Of a stretch of 64,000 nucleotides of DNA, positions 1-14,020 are shown in pieces. Under the pieces are notes generated by a model, which was not told the origin of the DNA, did no database searches, and was given only the letters and a program-made list of their open reading frames with translations. The position numbers and the translations under genes were made by a program. Position 1 is the stretch's first letter, and each line of letters starts with the position of its first letter. This DNA comes from Isoperla grammatica (taxonomy: Eukaryota > Arthropoda > Insecta > Plecoptera > Perlodidae), in the NCBI GenBank assembly GCA_945910005.1, contig OX246741.1, positions 6,633,788-6,697,787 on the forward strand, given 5' to 3'.

Positions 1-202
1 CAGCGACACCTATACACTTAACGACTGACTAGGCCAATAAAACCCCCGAACTGGCGTCGTGTTGTTTACAACGAGCGACGGAGCTCCCACGTAGGAGAGA
101 GGTTTGAATGTGACGGCGCGCTCGTACCCACTGACGGCTCGGTAGCGTGAACTGTGAAGCCGAGCCGACCGAAGCCGGCTGCGAGCCTGCAAGCATGCAT
201 CG

Positions 203-491
203 AACGTAGCCCCCCCTCCCCCCCCCCCACCCTGCACCCACCGCGCCACNNNNNNNNNNNNNNNNNNNNNNNNNNNNNNNNNNNNNNNNNNNNNNNNNNN
301 NNNNNNNNNNNNNNNNNNNNNNNNNNNNNNNNNNNNNNNNNNNNNNNNNNNNNNNNNNNNNNNNNNNNNNNNNNNNNNNNNNNNNNNNNNNNNNNNNNNN
401 NNNNNNNNNNNNNNNNNNNNNNNNNNNNNNNNNNNNNNNNNNNNNNNNNAACGTAGCCCCCCTCCCCCCCACCCAGCACCCACCGCGCCAC
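203..491. repeat. Near-identical sequence on both sides of gap 1
   Basis: Positions 203-249 and 450-491 are the same C-rich sequence. Both start AACGTAGCC, run through a C tract and end CACCGCGCCAC; they differ mainly in C-tract length and one T/A change. This is what two overlapping contig ends, or two alleles of one site, would look like if placed either side of a scaffold gap. A tandem repeat that broke the assembly is the alternative. Confidence 0.75.
250..449. other. Assembly gap of 200 N
   Basis: Exactly 200 Ns, the same length as the second gap at 37642-37841, so this is a fixed-size scaffolding gap rather than a measured distance. Nothing can be read inside it, and any open frame crossing it is meaningless. 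Confidence 0.98.
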
Positions 492-1047
492 AACCACAAG
501 GCACTGATATAATCTATTCCAAACAACTCGCCCTCGCCACCGAAGACACTCCACACGATATCTACCTGTCGTTTCTCGTCACTCTACCTTCCTACCCTGT
601 TTTAACACCTGTGCTTCTCCCTCACCTGCTCGGCACATGACCTTCTTTCTCCTCCTCAGGGTGCCATCTTTACAAAACTGGATTCTGAACACCGGTTCCG
701 AAAGACGGAGGGGGCTGGAGTGAAATAAAAGATTGATTCTTCTTTTCGTGTCGAATAATCCGCGGAAAAACCTAAACATTGGCATTCTCAAATCACAGGC
801 AAGCACATCTCTATTATGCTATTAGAACCCAGTCCCTTGACAACTAGAAGATCGAGGTGGTTATGAGACGCCGATATAAGAAGTTGGGTATCACAAGAAA
901 GAAGCCTTCTATAATGAAGAGCTACTCCCTCGTTACACCAGACCAGTGTCGAAAGGCGGAGACAAAAAGAAGAAAACGCTTTTTACTCAAACGCTCCCAC
1001 GTGGCTTAGTGGTGGTACACACGTGTAGGCCTATACGTACACGTTAG

Positions 1048-1285
1048 AAGTGCGCCGTGTCCTAAAGCGTGTTAAACCGCCCTCATCTCTAAGTGCGCCG
1101 TGGCCTAAAGCGCCCTCATCTTTAAGTGCGCCGTGGCCTAAAGCGTGTTAAACCGCCCTCATATCTAAGTGCGCCGTGGCCTAAAGCGTGTTATACCGCC
1201 CTCATCTCTAAGTGCGCCGTGGCCTAAAGCGCCCTAATCTCCAAGTGCGCCGTGGCCTAAAGCGTGCTAAACCGCCCTCATCTCC
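1048..1285. repeat. Minisatellite with 43-bp and 33-bp units
   Basis: Six units each begin AAGTGCGCCGTG and end in a CCCTCATCTCT-like motif. Unit lengths read 43, 33, 43, 43, 33 and 43 bp. The short units lack an internal TGTTAAACCG-like block, so there are two unit types in an ordered mixture. No coding role is visible. Confidence 0.85.
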
Positions 1286-3270
1286 GCACCAACACTTTAC
1301 ACCGATAAGATAACACACAGGTCCGGAATTGCGCCAAGAAAACCAATAATAATGTTTCTGAAACTAGACCAAGGATCATAAAAGATTACAGCGCTTGGCT
1401 AGACATTGAGACGTGCCAAGACATGTATATGAATGAACCTTCTGTTGGGTAAAGTGATGAGTGATAACTGATAAGGCACTACTATCTTATCTTGTAAAGA
1501 ACACACTCCTTATCACACTTCACGGTTTGTTGTTATACTTAAATCAATCGGGAGGGGGGAGGGGAGGGGGGGGGGGGGGGAAACGACTTACTTTGGTAAT
1601 TTAGCGGTCAGAGTCAACAAAATGTGTGATGTTGTATGCGGCGAGGGGGGCAGGAGGGCTTCTGCGTATCTCCCCAAATATTGTGTTACACAACAAACAC
1701 ACGTCTAGCGCAAGCCGAAAGTAAACACAAGCTGACGTTTAGTTTTGATAGTATTGTGGTACAATACCAAACAATGGGTCGTCGACCAACTGACGTGATA
1801 CAAAACAACGGAAGGCTTAGCACGTGCCCCCCCCCCCCCCCCACGATACGCCTCGCCGTGGAGTCTGCGGGTCAACTCTACTCTCTGACACGCACAACAA
1901 CCACACCTAGCATCGAAGGAGGTCTCCTGCTGTGCGAGGTAGCTGTGATGTGAGTCACACTCAGGCATGAGTCGAAGAATGCGAGGTGACCTCACTAACC
2001 TGATGGCAACGTGGATAATCGAGACGAGGGAGCGGTGATTCGATGGAGATGGCGATGGTTTGTCGAGGACAGATCAAAATGAACGGCATTTGTATAAAAC
2101 TCGTGACATATACGGGGCTTGAACTCAAGTACTCGTTCGGATTTGTATTGTTTGTTTCTCTAGAAATAATATATACATAAGTGGCTTAGTGGTGAATGAA
2201 TATTAACTATGACAATTAAACTAGAGATTATTCGGTGGGAAAACGATTATTTGCGGTTTCCACTTGAACTTATCTATAAGAAACCAGACAAAAAAGGGAC
2301 GATTATTTTTAATTTATCACTAATGATATTAAATAACAAATTAACTTCTTCCCAGCGCTGAAATTACCGGGGTCGCGAAACGCAAGGCAGCGAAACAGAT
2401 AAAAGGCGGAATAAAATATCTAATCTAAATTAGAGAGAGCCGCAGGCAGGCTAGACTAGAAATCAGAATATTACTCATCCTTCTTATGCGTGCACGCATA
2501 TATACGCACGCACGCACGCACACTGTAAACGAGGAAGATACGTTGGTTGAGCTTATATGCAAAACTCGGACATCCTGTTCCTGTCTATAACTGTAATTAC
2601 TGTTCAAATAAGGCGACCACAAGACGGTTACACCGTTCTCTAGGCGGCCGTCAACCCGTAAATCAATAAGGAAGTCTCATCGCTTTACTTTATATAAACT
2701 TCAATCGTCCACGCATGAATGCCGTATAATTATGAACAATACAGGACCCATTACGTAACCTTGTGACACTCCGCTCGCTTCATGTTCTTTATATTCAAAT
2801 GCGGAGAGAATGTTTGATGGATGGGCGTTTCCGCTCCATGGAAAACCCATTTGTTCATTGATTGCGATTGATCGATCGATCGATCTATTGATAATCGACA
2901 TAACTTCTCTGTCCACTAACAACCTTCATTCCAAACAAGTTATTCCAACGACAAAGACCAGAGCAAGTTTACCTCTTGGTTTTCGACGATACAAATCACA
3001 GAGTTTGAATTTAGAGCCCCCCCCCCCCCCCCCCTCTTGATTTCCACTTAGCTCAGGTACGGAAAGATATACTGACTACAGAGCCGAACCTATTTGGCCA
3101 GAATCCAGCCATGTTTATACTTTCACCCCGTTATACAGAATAAGAGCTGAGTTGTTCTTTTAGAGTTATAGAGAAACGTAAACGTTTAGAGGAAACGTAA
3201 GGAAATAGAATAGCGAGAACACGTTGGAAGATACGTTTGGGGAATCCCTTGCGAGATCGTTTGTCAACGG

Positions 3271-3360
3271 TTCGTGCTTAGAGCGGTCGCTTCGTGCTTA
3301 GCGGTGACTTCGTGCTTAGAGCGGTCGCTTCGTGCTTAGAGCGGTCACTTCGTGCTTACA
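3271..3360. repeat. Short tandem repeat of about 20 bp
   Basis: About 4.5 units of TTCGTGCTTAGAGCGGTCGC, one of them shortened to 18 bp. It is non-coding and has no partner elsewhere in the window. Confidence 0.8.
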
Positions 3361-4134
3361 GAGGAAAGTAGCAACGGAAAGCTCGCTAAATGCACAGCCT
3401 TGCATTATTTTCTATTGACCAATAACCATGCGACTATTCAGTTGGGTCGACATCCAGATCTTTTCTTATCCTGACAACATTCCTTTTTTTTCTAATTTCT
3501 CCTCAAAAGCTTGTTATAAGTGTTCGGCAGGGAGCTCTATCACTTGAAAATGTGAACATTGATATCAAAATTGTAAAAATACACAACACGAGTGAACGCC
3601 CATTAGTACGTTCTAGAGAGAGTCAGCTCAATATGTTATAGAAATTGTTTAATTTCATCGAAATTCAACACATCTCTAAAACATTCTTCAATCTGTAAGT
3701 AGATTTAATTCTAATCTACCCACCACCTTTCATCTATCGCGTATATTTTGATTCATGCAGACGTTTCCACCAAATCCTTGAGAATGAGCCCCAAATGTGT
3801 ATTTCCTCTCCTCACCCCTCACAGCGCACCCTCGATTCGAAAAGAAACTCAAAACTCCATGCAGAGTTCGAAGACGATCCAGTCACAATAGAAATATGAT
3901 TCGATAAGAGCCGCGTGTTATTCTTGTGTACGTGAGTGGCCATGTGAAACGCAACACCCTGGGAACGTGGGGGGGGGGGGGGGGGCGCACCCCCTCTTGT
4001 ACCTCTCTCACACACACACACACGGGCACGCGACTATACCGTGTGGCTACAACAACGAGAACACGATATGAACAGAACTAGGCCAGATCAAAGCGTAGAT
4101 AGTTTTACCTTTCAATCGGAGTAATGATCATATC

Positions 4135-4192
4135 GTGTGTGTGTGCGTGTGCGTGTGTGTGTGCGTGTGCATGTGTGTGTGCGTGTGTGTGC
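4135..4192. repeat. GT/GTGTGC microsatellite
   Basis: Alternating GT dinucleotides interrupted by C at regular places. The same GTGTGC style appears in the larger repeat at 28938-29060. Confidence 0.9.
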
Positions 4193-7100
4193 ACGCTCGA
4201 CGTCATTACTACGCTTCTACGCTGGATAAACATTACAATAATGAAAGGGGTCCTACTTTTAAATAATTAAATTTCCGTCAATGGTCATTTTTGATAAATT
4301 TCATGTATGAGAAAAGCATAACGAATTGACGGAATCGTTGGTAAAATGTTATCGGGATCATACTGAAGATCCAGGATTTTGATATCTATAGAGCTAAGCA
4401 GGGTTTCCCAAACAGTGGTTCCTAGACCCCTGATAAGGGATAATCCGTAACAATTAATTAATTAAAATAATAGCTCGCATAGTTATTGAAGGTATAAAGA
4501 ATAGTATAATGATAAATCGACTAATGAAATGATGAATTACAACCGAAGTTCGGATCTGCCGCAGTGGAAGCCTGCACAGATCAACTGCCAGGGGATCAAC
4601 ATAGTTGATGGCGATTTATCTTAAAACCAGAAAAAAGCAACTAACAATTTATGAAGTCACCAACATAAATCTTACGGGCATTCCCACTGAGATCATCCAT
4701 GTGTACTCAGCTATATAAATCATGCAGTCGATATATCGACTTATAAACTTATCGACTTATCGACTTATATATCAGTACACTGTGTGTATTTAGCGATCAG
4801 AAAGGCAAACATTTACATTTGCAAGCGAGCATGTTTCATAGAGCCTATATTATATGAACGTTTGGTGAGCCGACAGGGTATATTCGAACAAAGGTGCGTT
4901 TTCAATGCGCTACACTCAGTGAGCACTGGTGCGTCTCATATATTGTTGTTTTAATTGTTCAAGGCGCACTCAGTGCGGTCCAGTGCAGCCATTGGAATAC
5001 GTCTTTAGTTTCTCCAGTTCACAAGGATTGCAACAAAGTTATTCAGCACAAGAATAGGTCAGGATATGGGTGGTACTGTATTAATGGAAGAAAGCACGAC
5101 AGTGGTTGGATGATAGTGATTCTTGTTGCTTTACGTCACTTATCGCTGAGTATTCGAGGCGATTGGTAGAAAAGTTTAAACTTGTGTATTGCATAAACTC
5201 CTGTCATTTGTTATATTGTAATTTTCTATTATTGAACGGGGGTCATCAATGCATATTTCCTCCCTTTTTTCCTGAAAGAATCCCTCCTTAATTTAAAAAA
5301 ATAAATACATACATTAATAATAATACAGAGTTCTCTAAAGTTTAAACTGTTTACAGTGGAGGGAGCCGAAACTCTCATTGGTTCTCATTGCACTTTACGA
5401 GTTACGACAAGAGTAGACTACGTGCCGATACCGGGGTTTCCCGTTTTCCCACCGTCGACATTACAATCGTCTCCATAAGAGTGTCAAAGAAAAAATACAA
5501 CACGATCTTAAATGTAACTACGTACGGTTACAACAAAATATATCCCTCCAAAATGTAAACTAGCTTAAAAAATAAAATACCTTTCTCACGTATGTGTTAA
5601 GAATTCAATCTATTTTTCTATTTGTATTACGTGATTAGGCCGGAGCGTGGCCTGGCCTGGAGGTCACTACGGCTCCGACAACGCCCATGTTATAATATAT
5701 TATGTGCCAGTTTACACACCCACGCCTTCGCGTACACAACGGTGATTATAGTAATCGTATTTGTTCACGGCTTGACCCAGGTGTTTCGATGGACCAATAC
5801 CAACCAAACAAACAGAGCTGACTGGCGATAATTTCACGCCACTTGTTACAACATTCGTTGGTAATACGAACCATTTTCGAAATTGTTTCATTGTTCGAAA
5901 ATAAGTTTCGAATTTCTAGTTTCTATAGTAAAATCGAATCACGATTCACGAATGTCTATTGATTAGTTTTGATCTCGTGTCAAAATAATATATCTATTGT
6001 GTGACTTAATGGCTTTCTAGCAACAACAATGTTTAATTAACAATTACATATGTACAATCATGCTGTGCTGTGCTATGCATGGGTGTACATTTTCTTTGCC
6101 TCATGAGCCATGCATGAAGAGAACAATTAATTTACCTAGAGTATCTACTTAGGGTGAGAGTGTATACAGCAATGTCAATCATAACCGCTGAACAATACAA
6201 TACATCATCCATTGTTGCTGCTTAATGTATCTACAAAAACAGTGCGAGAAATGTTATTAAAATGTTATTAATTAATGTGTAAAAAAAACGTCTTTACTCT
6301 TTGGATATTATGTTAAATATGTCTACGATAAATACATTGTAAGTAAACATTAGTTGGTTTCTCATACTTTTTGAGTATATAGAATATTTCTGGGAGGCGG
6401 CGATAAACTATAAATTTATGATATTTATTTTTAGGAGTATAAAAGTAATGGTCGAACATTTCCAATATGATATCGCATGATAGATCATATAGGATCGACT
6501 CCATTCGAACTACCAAAACAAAGATAAAAACAAGAAATACACCAGAGATGAGTATCAAACTGTAAATGCGAGCTGAAACATCGAAATGTCCTACCACAGC
6601 CTACTAGCTTAGAAGAGATAAAACTTGTGTTGTTCACCGCCCCCTTAATGGGGCTAGAATAAATGTGGATCCCTCCACACAAAGCTGCTATACACAATAA
6701 GAGGGGTGATATATGTGTATTGTGTAATAATCCCATATACACAACCATAGCGGGACACTAGTTATAGTTCATTCCCTTACTAATTATCTAATTTGAATAT
6801 AGTACTAAGCAACCCGTGCCAGACTCGCGTCTTAGTCTGCATGGGGTCTGTTTATACTAATGCTATAAAAGAAGGATATAATATAACACAAGGCGTCGTT
6901 CGCTCTAGCTGCTAGATAATAGCCAGCACACTGCGGTGTCCTGGAAAACAGGCCGAATACATTACGAGATTTGAATAAAACCAGGCCGCGAGCAAAACGA
7001 GTGTTATGTGTTTACTAATTACGGGGGGGGGGGGGGGGGGGGTCGTGTGACGCTGCAAACGAGGAGTTATGCACGTGATTATACGTGAGAAGGGTTTCAT

Positions 7101-7797
7101 GTGCAAAACAAAGGTGATAACGATGTAGGGTGGTGGTGCTTCATAGTTTTATCGAGATTGCTTCAGTGGCCTAATGACAAATATATCGATTGTGTTTATA
7201 AGAGGGTGGTGCTCACGTCACGGCTTAAGATCTTGAAGCAAAACATAGGTGACATCAGCATATACGTCAAAAGCTGATGAGCTCATTTGCAAGTATTGCA
7301 AAATGCAATGCACATACGTCATACGATAGACCTACAATCATATTATATACAATTGCGTCTACATAAAATGATTGACAATCTGGAAATTATTGCGGTTATA
7401 ATCTTACTGGTATGAGATACGTGATACCATAGAATTGGTGGGACATCATTTTCTGAAATGGTATAAACGAAGACTTTGGAAACTCTAAAAGGCGCATGAA
7501 ACACTCAAGAGAAAATAACTAAATCAGACTCTTTGCGATCACATTTACCCAAATTGTAGTTAATTGCAAATCCTCTCAAATGAATCGTCGTTGTTGGGTC
7601 TTACTATATTTTATCTCCCCGAGTTTGCAGTGCGGCATATTATGCATGATTTATACAACTTAGGAACTGCGTGAATCCAGCCTCAGTAATCGTTGCGCAT
7701 TTATACAACAATGTATAAAGCTCAGTTACACAAATTGGCATTTCGTAAGCAAGACCCTCTTCTTATTTATAATTCCATTTCATCTCTATTCATTGGC

Positions 7798-8030
7798 CAC
7801 ACGACCCGCCCACCGCCACCGCTGTTTTGCATCGCGTAGTTCACGAGAAGGCGGTGCTTTCCGACGGCCGAGACGAGAAGAAGATTACCAAAATAATGGA
7901 AACGGGCGTGTATGAAAACAGATTCGTTTCATTTCGGCGGTAATTTGGGCGCGCGCGGGATCGTTTCATAATTCAACCGCACAAATGCGCGCGGTTTTTA
8001 TATTCATTGCGACTTCCGCGCGGATCATCC
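7798..8030. promoter_or_regulatory. CpG-rich patch, possible regulatory DNA
   Basis: This roughly 230-bp block is much richer in CG than its AT-rich surroundings, with CGCGCGCG-type runs, GCGCGCGG and CCGCGCGG. It could be an unmethylated regulatory patch or part of an unrecognised element. No gene start could be tied to it, so the call rests on composition only. Confidence 0.25.
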
Positions 8031-11000
8031 CCCTCCACAACGAGGGCGCGTGAAATATTTATTTATCGCGGGGGGGGGGGGGGGGGGTTGTTGTGCGTGC
8101 CGCGTACAATCACATTGTTGTTGGGTTTTGGATTAAGATTCTCGAGGTGTTTCGAGCGCATCATCGATTGTCTAGTTGTAAGAGTAGGAGTAGCTCTTCA
8201 CTTCCCGTCAGCCACCTGTGCTCTCGCGCTCTGTGAGGACGTTATAGAACGAGTTACCCCCCCCCCCCCCCCTCCTAGTCGTTACCGGGGACCACTCTCA
8301 AGAGATTCATGGACCACTCTACATCCGGCGCTAGACGGTCGTACACCCCTGATTGACTCCGCCCAGGGCAAGCAGCCTAGCCCTCGTGAATACTACCAGA
8401 ACTAGAGGAGAATCTTTCAAAATACAAACTTTGACCGATAGAGAACTCTAGACTAGAGTTTGTATTATAAGTTTTATAACTGAATAGAATAGAGATAAAA
8501 AAAAAAAAGAGAAATGAGGAAGCGGTCATGGGTTGGGGGAAAAGTCGGTAGGGGTTGTTACTACTCGGTAGAAAATCTCATAGTTTGAGATTATCTTCAA
8601 TGAGTCAATCCTCTTCAAGGCTTTAAATTAAATTTTACACGTTTGAAGCTAAATTTGAGCATTTTCAAAACATAGTATAGAACAAGACCAATCGGAAAAT
8701 GGAAGTCTCTCTTTCATTAATTCTATTATTAAATAGTTCCTCGATTAATTCGTTTTTGCTTTACACATTTTTACCTTGTCAATTAGCCCAGTGGGTTAGT
8801 ATTAAATTTAGAACCCATCATCGGTATCAACAGACAATGGAGTCAATTTTATATACAGCAATTCTCATAGGAGAACAATATCCAAGCCTCGATTGCATGC
8901 AGACAGAGTATAGTATACCATCCTCGTAGGATGTTATTATATTTGCAAGGCAGATATAATTAAGATTCAATTCGTCCGAAGGGAGTAAACGTCTTCTCGT
9001 TGCACACGGCAACAAGCACAGCACAGCAGAAGCGATGACGTAACACATTTCCCACGGGTCCCGCCTAATTGCACGGCCGGTGCCATCGACTTTTGAACGC
9101 TACTGTACAACGACTAAACGACGCACTTTTTTATGCGTTCTATGTAAGTTACGCACGCAGGACGCACTGATGAACTGTTTCATTACTAGGGGAATGAGGG
9201 GTAAAAAAACTACATCTCTCGCTCTCTCATGTGGATTCTAATATAGTAATAATTGTGACTCCCTCCCCTAACGTGGCGCGATAAGGATCTGTTTATAATT
9301 CGATCCATGGAAATATGTTTGATGTGTGCGGGCAATGCACCTGCCATAATATTGACCGGTAGACAACGCCAGCGTGTGTTCGATCAATTCCCCTCACTCT
9401 AAATACCGACTGAAAGTTTTTTTCATAACTCAAAAACCCTTCAACATAATAACATATTTCTAAGCGTACTAATGTATCTCATTAGATTAGACCTTTATAA
9501 TATAATTTAAATCACATTAGTGAGTTGTAATCAACATTGATTGGATTGTGTGTGCATGCATGATTGATTATTATACTGGGAGGTGTATACGACGGGGGGG
9601 TGGGGGTGAGGGGGGGGGGGCGCTGGCAGTATACAAAAATAGACACGTGGCATCAATGGTCTATCTCGCAATCCAGTGTGTAGCCACGATATATCATCAA
9701 GACACACATACGTTAGATCTACCGAGGCCTCCAAACCACTCGGTAGAGCGTTTCTAAAACATTGTAGTACATATTTTAGGATTGTACCGAATATACACCC
9801 GAATGTATATAAATTAAGGGTATAGTACAGAAACCTTCTTTACCAACACGTGTTCGGGTTGGTTCGTGAACTGCTTTTGTTGTGTGAATCTAGCTATGCG
9901 AGAGTGTGTGGCTACAGCAGCCTAATCCAAAGAGGTGTTAATAAAGGAGATATCTTTATTTACCCTTGATATATAGCTGTCGGCAAGTGTATACACGCAC
10001 ATGGTTCACCCCTACGCGGATCGATCAATCACTCAATTTACTTAATTTCATCGCAGATAAACGAAAAACTCTTCTTTCCATCCAACTGGCTTGACAAAAA
10101 CGTTTAGCTTTTTGTCTCTGTGTAGTCAAATGAGTTGTGGCGGGACCGAAGATGTTTGTCTTGACAATACATCACCCGACCAGCGAGGCTGAAGGACTCA
10201 TCGTGGTGTGTCACTCTCTATGAGGGCGGAGGCAAAAACTGGAGCGCAGTTATGATAGAGTTGTGGGTGGGGGGAGGGAGACAGGACTCAGGATACAGGA
10301 CACACTCCAGAGAAAAATGCAGGATCGAGAGAGGAGAGAGGGAGCACTCGCGACATTATTTACACCCTGGAGTGGAAGTGGGAATGTCTGAAGTGCCAGC
10401 CTTGTAGAAAAGGTTTGGTACTCTAGAACTTTTTAACTTTAGGTAGGCTAGTAGATTCCAGAACAAGTTACAGCTTCATAACAAAATGAATTTTAGCGAG
10501 AAGTCATGCACACACTTGCCTTATCGTAAATTCATAACTGTCGGCTAGATTAAAATTTTGGAACTTCATCTAGATTTTGTCTTCACAACTTTTAAAAAAA
10601 TACGTTTGTTTGTAAACGGCAAAGATGATTGTACAGCTGACATAATAATGTATAGATTATACATAAAAAAAATTATGTGAATCCAGACTCTGGGGATTTA
10701 TTTCTATACAAGACCTACTAAATAAGTAACCAATATGGGTAAATGGGAGGCCAGCATATAAGTCATTTCCCGCAGAATCACCAAACATTCGGAAAAAAGA
10801 AGGAAATTGGCACTGCTATCTTTATACACAATAAAAATAGACATCATATTTTCCAGTTTATACCGAACGTCGAGTTGGACAGCACGCGAAGCCAAAGAAG
10901 GTAACAAACATCATTTTATAGTCAACAATATTACCGTATCGCATCAAGGATCATTGAAAAGCAAAGACATAACGCAACAATAGTCACAAACAACGGTAGA

Positions 11001-12927
11001 CAGACACCATACAATGTGGTTGTTGTGGTTTCCACGTTAAACTGTCCCTTTTAAAACAGCTCTCCCATTCATATACACAAAGGAACACTATATCCTAATT
11101 ATGTTGTGTTTACACCCAAAGCCTTACGAAAAGTAGTTTATTTATAGACCAGAGAGTTTCACAGATCGATATTCCCTACTGCACAAAAGCACACACACAA
11201 CACCCCCAGAGGCGAGAGGGTAGGAAGGGGGGGGGATTGTTGTCGCAAGCTGTATTATATAACGATATTATAAAGATTTTCGATAAAGGTAAATTTATAG
11301 AAAACATTCACTCTCAAAGATATTTGTTTCTATACAAATTTAACCAACTCGATGACGTAATTTAAAGATTTAAAAAAACTAATGACAAAAGATGTAATTT
11401 ATTAGATGTCTCTGTATAGAATCATGTTCAGTGTGTAGTGCTGAATGTTGTTAATACTGTTAATACCGTAACCGTTGCTAATTTGTAATTTATATCACCG
11501 ATTGTGGCAGACAGTTGGTTGTCCGTGCTTTGTGCTACCACAAACCATGTCTAATCTCAACCCTTGCGTATACCGTGTCCACTTTCCGACACTTATCTGG
11601 AACCGGTTGGCTTATCCGCGCGGTAGATCTATCTAGAGTCTAGTTTAATCGGCAGAAGCCGTTCTACATTACCTTGTAGTTGTAACACACAAGTGCGCGC
11701 AATGTTGGGCGAATCGTGCTTGAGCAGCAACCTTGGACTGGAGGTTTATTAGGCGATCAATCTATCCCCCCCCCCCTAATCCTTCATCAAAAGCTGGAAA
11801 TACTAACATTTACAGTATTATTTTAAAAAATAAAACTTCTTTTAGATAACGATCTGCAAAAAAACATGCTTGCTGTTTCATGTCTTCTGAAAAGTTTTTT
11901 TTTCAGACGTTTTCTTACAAAGGGATTGACTACAATACTTTTCTTTTTTTCCATCCCAGCCAATTTGGCTACTTTTTCAAATTTATTTTCAATGTCACGC
12001 AATTTTGTAAATAAAATAATAATTTTACAGTAAAAAAAAAGCATAGCATTTTCATTTTCAATGTCTTTATAGCACAAAGCACGTTGCTGATTATTAAAAA
12101 AAAACTTAATAAAAAAAAACGTATATACAATATCAAATCTATCAATTTCTTGATTTAAAACAACTGTATACACACAAAATCTGTTTTACACCCAACAATA
12201 ATGGGATACATACATTACATCTGAGAATGCAAAATGCCCAATTATGAACACTTATTTATTTGTTCGTAGGTCTGCAGGAGGTTTCCTTGTAAGCAGATCG
12301 ACAAAAAAATAGAAGCCATGTCCTAGAATAGAACTGAGGTAGCCAGTTAGTCCTTGTATACACTATACACATAAGCAACTCGTGAGTAGATGATTTGCAA
12401 CGGGGGCGTCGTGCGTATAACTCACACGATCTCATTCATGTTGAAACATGGAACATGTCCGACAGAATCAACATGTTGAAACGCAAAACATACGACGGTG
12501 AAAGTGAATACATAGTAAACCATGTGATACACACAATGCTAGAACGGGTTACGGTATAAGGCAGTCGCTGTATCTATTTCAATAACATGCTGATGACAAG
12601 TACGGTTCACATTTACACCGTTAGGGGATGTCACTTGTCACAAAATAAATGACTTACCTATCCTGTCGCATAACTTACTTACTCAACACTCCCCAAAGCT
12701 TTGGGTTTATAAAGCCCAAATTAATATATTCCGTAATAATTCTCCTAGGTGCAAGTTCCCTAACTCTCATACATGAGTTACTTATGCCAGTCTCCCCAAC
12801 TACCATTGATATTTCATTTCAATATTTATTAAAATTACTAAAAACGTTTTCCCCCAGAAACCACTGGGAAACTTCTTTATCGACTCCGCCAGAAATCAAT
12901 CAGCCACTTTTGTTTATGGAATACAAA
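8031..12927. other. Intergenic-type DNA without a recognisable gene
   Basis: AT-rich, with poly-G at about 8071-8087 and 9594-9620, poly-C at about 8258-8272, and poly-A/T tracts. The 116-codon minus-strand frame at 11823-12173 is dominated by Phe, Lys, Ile and Asn from poly-A/T tracts, and the 114-codon plus frame at 12649-12993 runs into an inverted-repeat arm. Neither shows a recognisable domain. Confidence 0.6.
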
Positions 12928-13805
12928 TATAGTCCTCCCAACGAATCTATTCTCATGCTTTCATCACAGGCCATGTCCAGAATGGCAACTTAACTTGTCA
13001 TTCCTCCGTGTGCTTGATGGAAGATTGCGTCGGATTGTTCTCAGTTCGTGAGTTGGCCAACTTGTCCGATGTTGATAAATGGTAATTCTCTCATTTGTGT
13101 AAGTTGCTATTAATATTATTACACGATGAATATTTAAAAAAATTAAATACAAATATAAGTTTGTAGTAACAAAACCAATAAGTCATGTTTGAAGAGAAAT
13201 GATGATTGAAAATAGATCCCGGGCACCCAGCCATTCACAGCTTTCGATACCAAGAAATGGCGGAAACGCCGGTGTTCAAACGACTTTATTTCATAAAACT
13301 AAAGTAGGACGGACTATACCTTTACAGTTTAGACCTACCTCTAGAACACAGTGGAATATTAGAATAAATATTTGATGCGAGTAGTTTTTCTATGGATCAT
13401 ACTGTAAAGTGTGAATTTGTATACATTTTGACAGGCTTTCAATAAAAACTAAAGGCTACCAATGTTGCTCACCGCTTGCTGGATTTTGATAGTTCCTGTG
13501 AACTTCTTCGAATTCTCGAACTCTCATTGGGTACACAACAAGGTCTACTTGATCTCCACCTAGCGGAGGCTCGTCAAACTCCCAGTTCGACGACCCTCCG
13601 CCAGGCGGAGATCAAGTAGATTTCAACGTTAGCGATCAAAGTTACATGATTGCAGTGCGGGAGCTGCTAACTTCGTCGTGCGCCATCTTAGTATTCGGCA
13701 ATAGTGCGCGCATGAACACAGGCAGTAAACCGTCCGCGGATGTTTACTTCGAGGCCTCAGGGGTTATGACGAAAGCATGAGAATAGATTCGTTGGGAGGA
13801 CTATA
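12928..13805. mobile_element. Element bounded by 39-bp inverted repeats, possibly Tc1/mariner-like
   Basis: The arms at 12928-12966 and 13767-13805 are inverted copies beginning TATAGTCCTCCCAACG and reading inward through CATGCTTTC; only one or two bases differ. The outer TA on both sides could be the TA duplication of Tc1/mariner elements, though it may be part of the repeat. The 800-bp interior has no transposase frame and contains the hairpin at 13544-13620. The inner motif ATGCTTTCGTCA also bounds the foldback at 25935-26051, so the two may share a family. Confidence 0.65.
13544..13620. repeat. 77-bp imperfect palindrome
   Basis: The ends TCTACTTGATCTCC and GGAGATCAAGTAGA are exact inverse complements. 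The inner arms CCTAGCGGAGGCTCGTC and CGACCCTCCGCCAGG continue the pairing with a few mismatches. The core matches the hairpins at 18245-18291 and 39417-39462. Confidence 0.85.
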
Positions 13806-14020
13806 GCAACCAACTAACCTTGACAAAAACAAAACACGTTTTACTTCGTTTACATTAAATTTCGTACAATCTGTTCAATCTAATTTTTTTTTTTTTTTTT
13901 TAATGACGAGGAGAGGAATTATGAAGGTCTGAACAAGAAAATAGCTACATTCCATCAGCAGACAACGAAGTAGCCAAATAATAAAACCGTCATTACACCA
14001 TGGATTTATAATAGTACCTA

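Larger units (their letters stand above)
1286..7797. other. AT-rich non-coding stretch with homopolymer tracts
   Basis: No gene recognised. It contains poly-G around 1561-1580, poly-C around 1827-1842 and 3017-3034, poly-G around 3968-3985 and 7022-7042, and the two tandem repeats listed separately. A plus-strand open frame at 4894-5169 has cysteines and a Gly-Tyr-Gly-Trp-Tyr-Cys segment, but I cannot assign it to a family and do not call it a gene. Confidence 0.6.

Noticed and set aside
4894..5169. 91-codon frame with a possible zinc-ribbon-like Cys/Trp pattern, considered as a Merlin/ISXO2-type fragment
   Set aside because: The cysteine spacing is not convincing and no catalytic motif follows. 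A profile search of this translation would decide.
11823..12173. 116-codon minus-strand frame
   Set aside because: Composition is driven by poly-A/T tracts, no domain is seen, and there is no second copy to test conservation.
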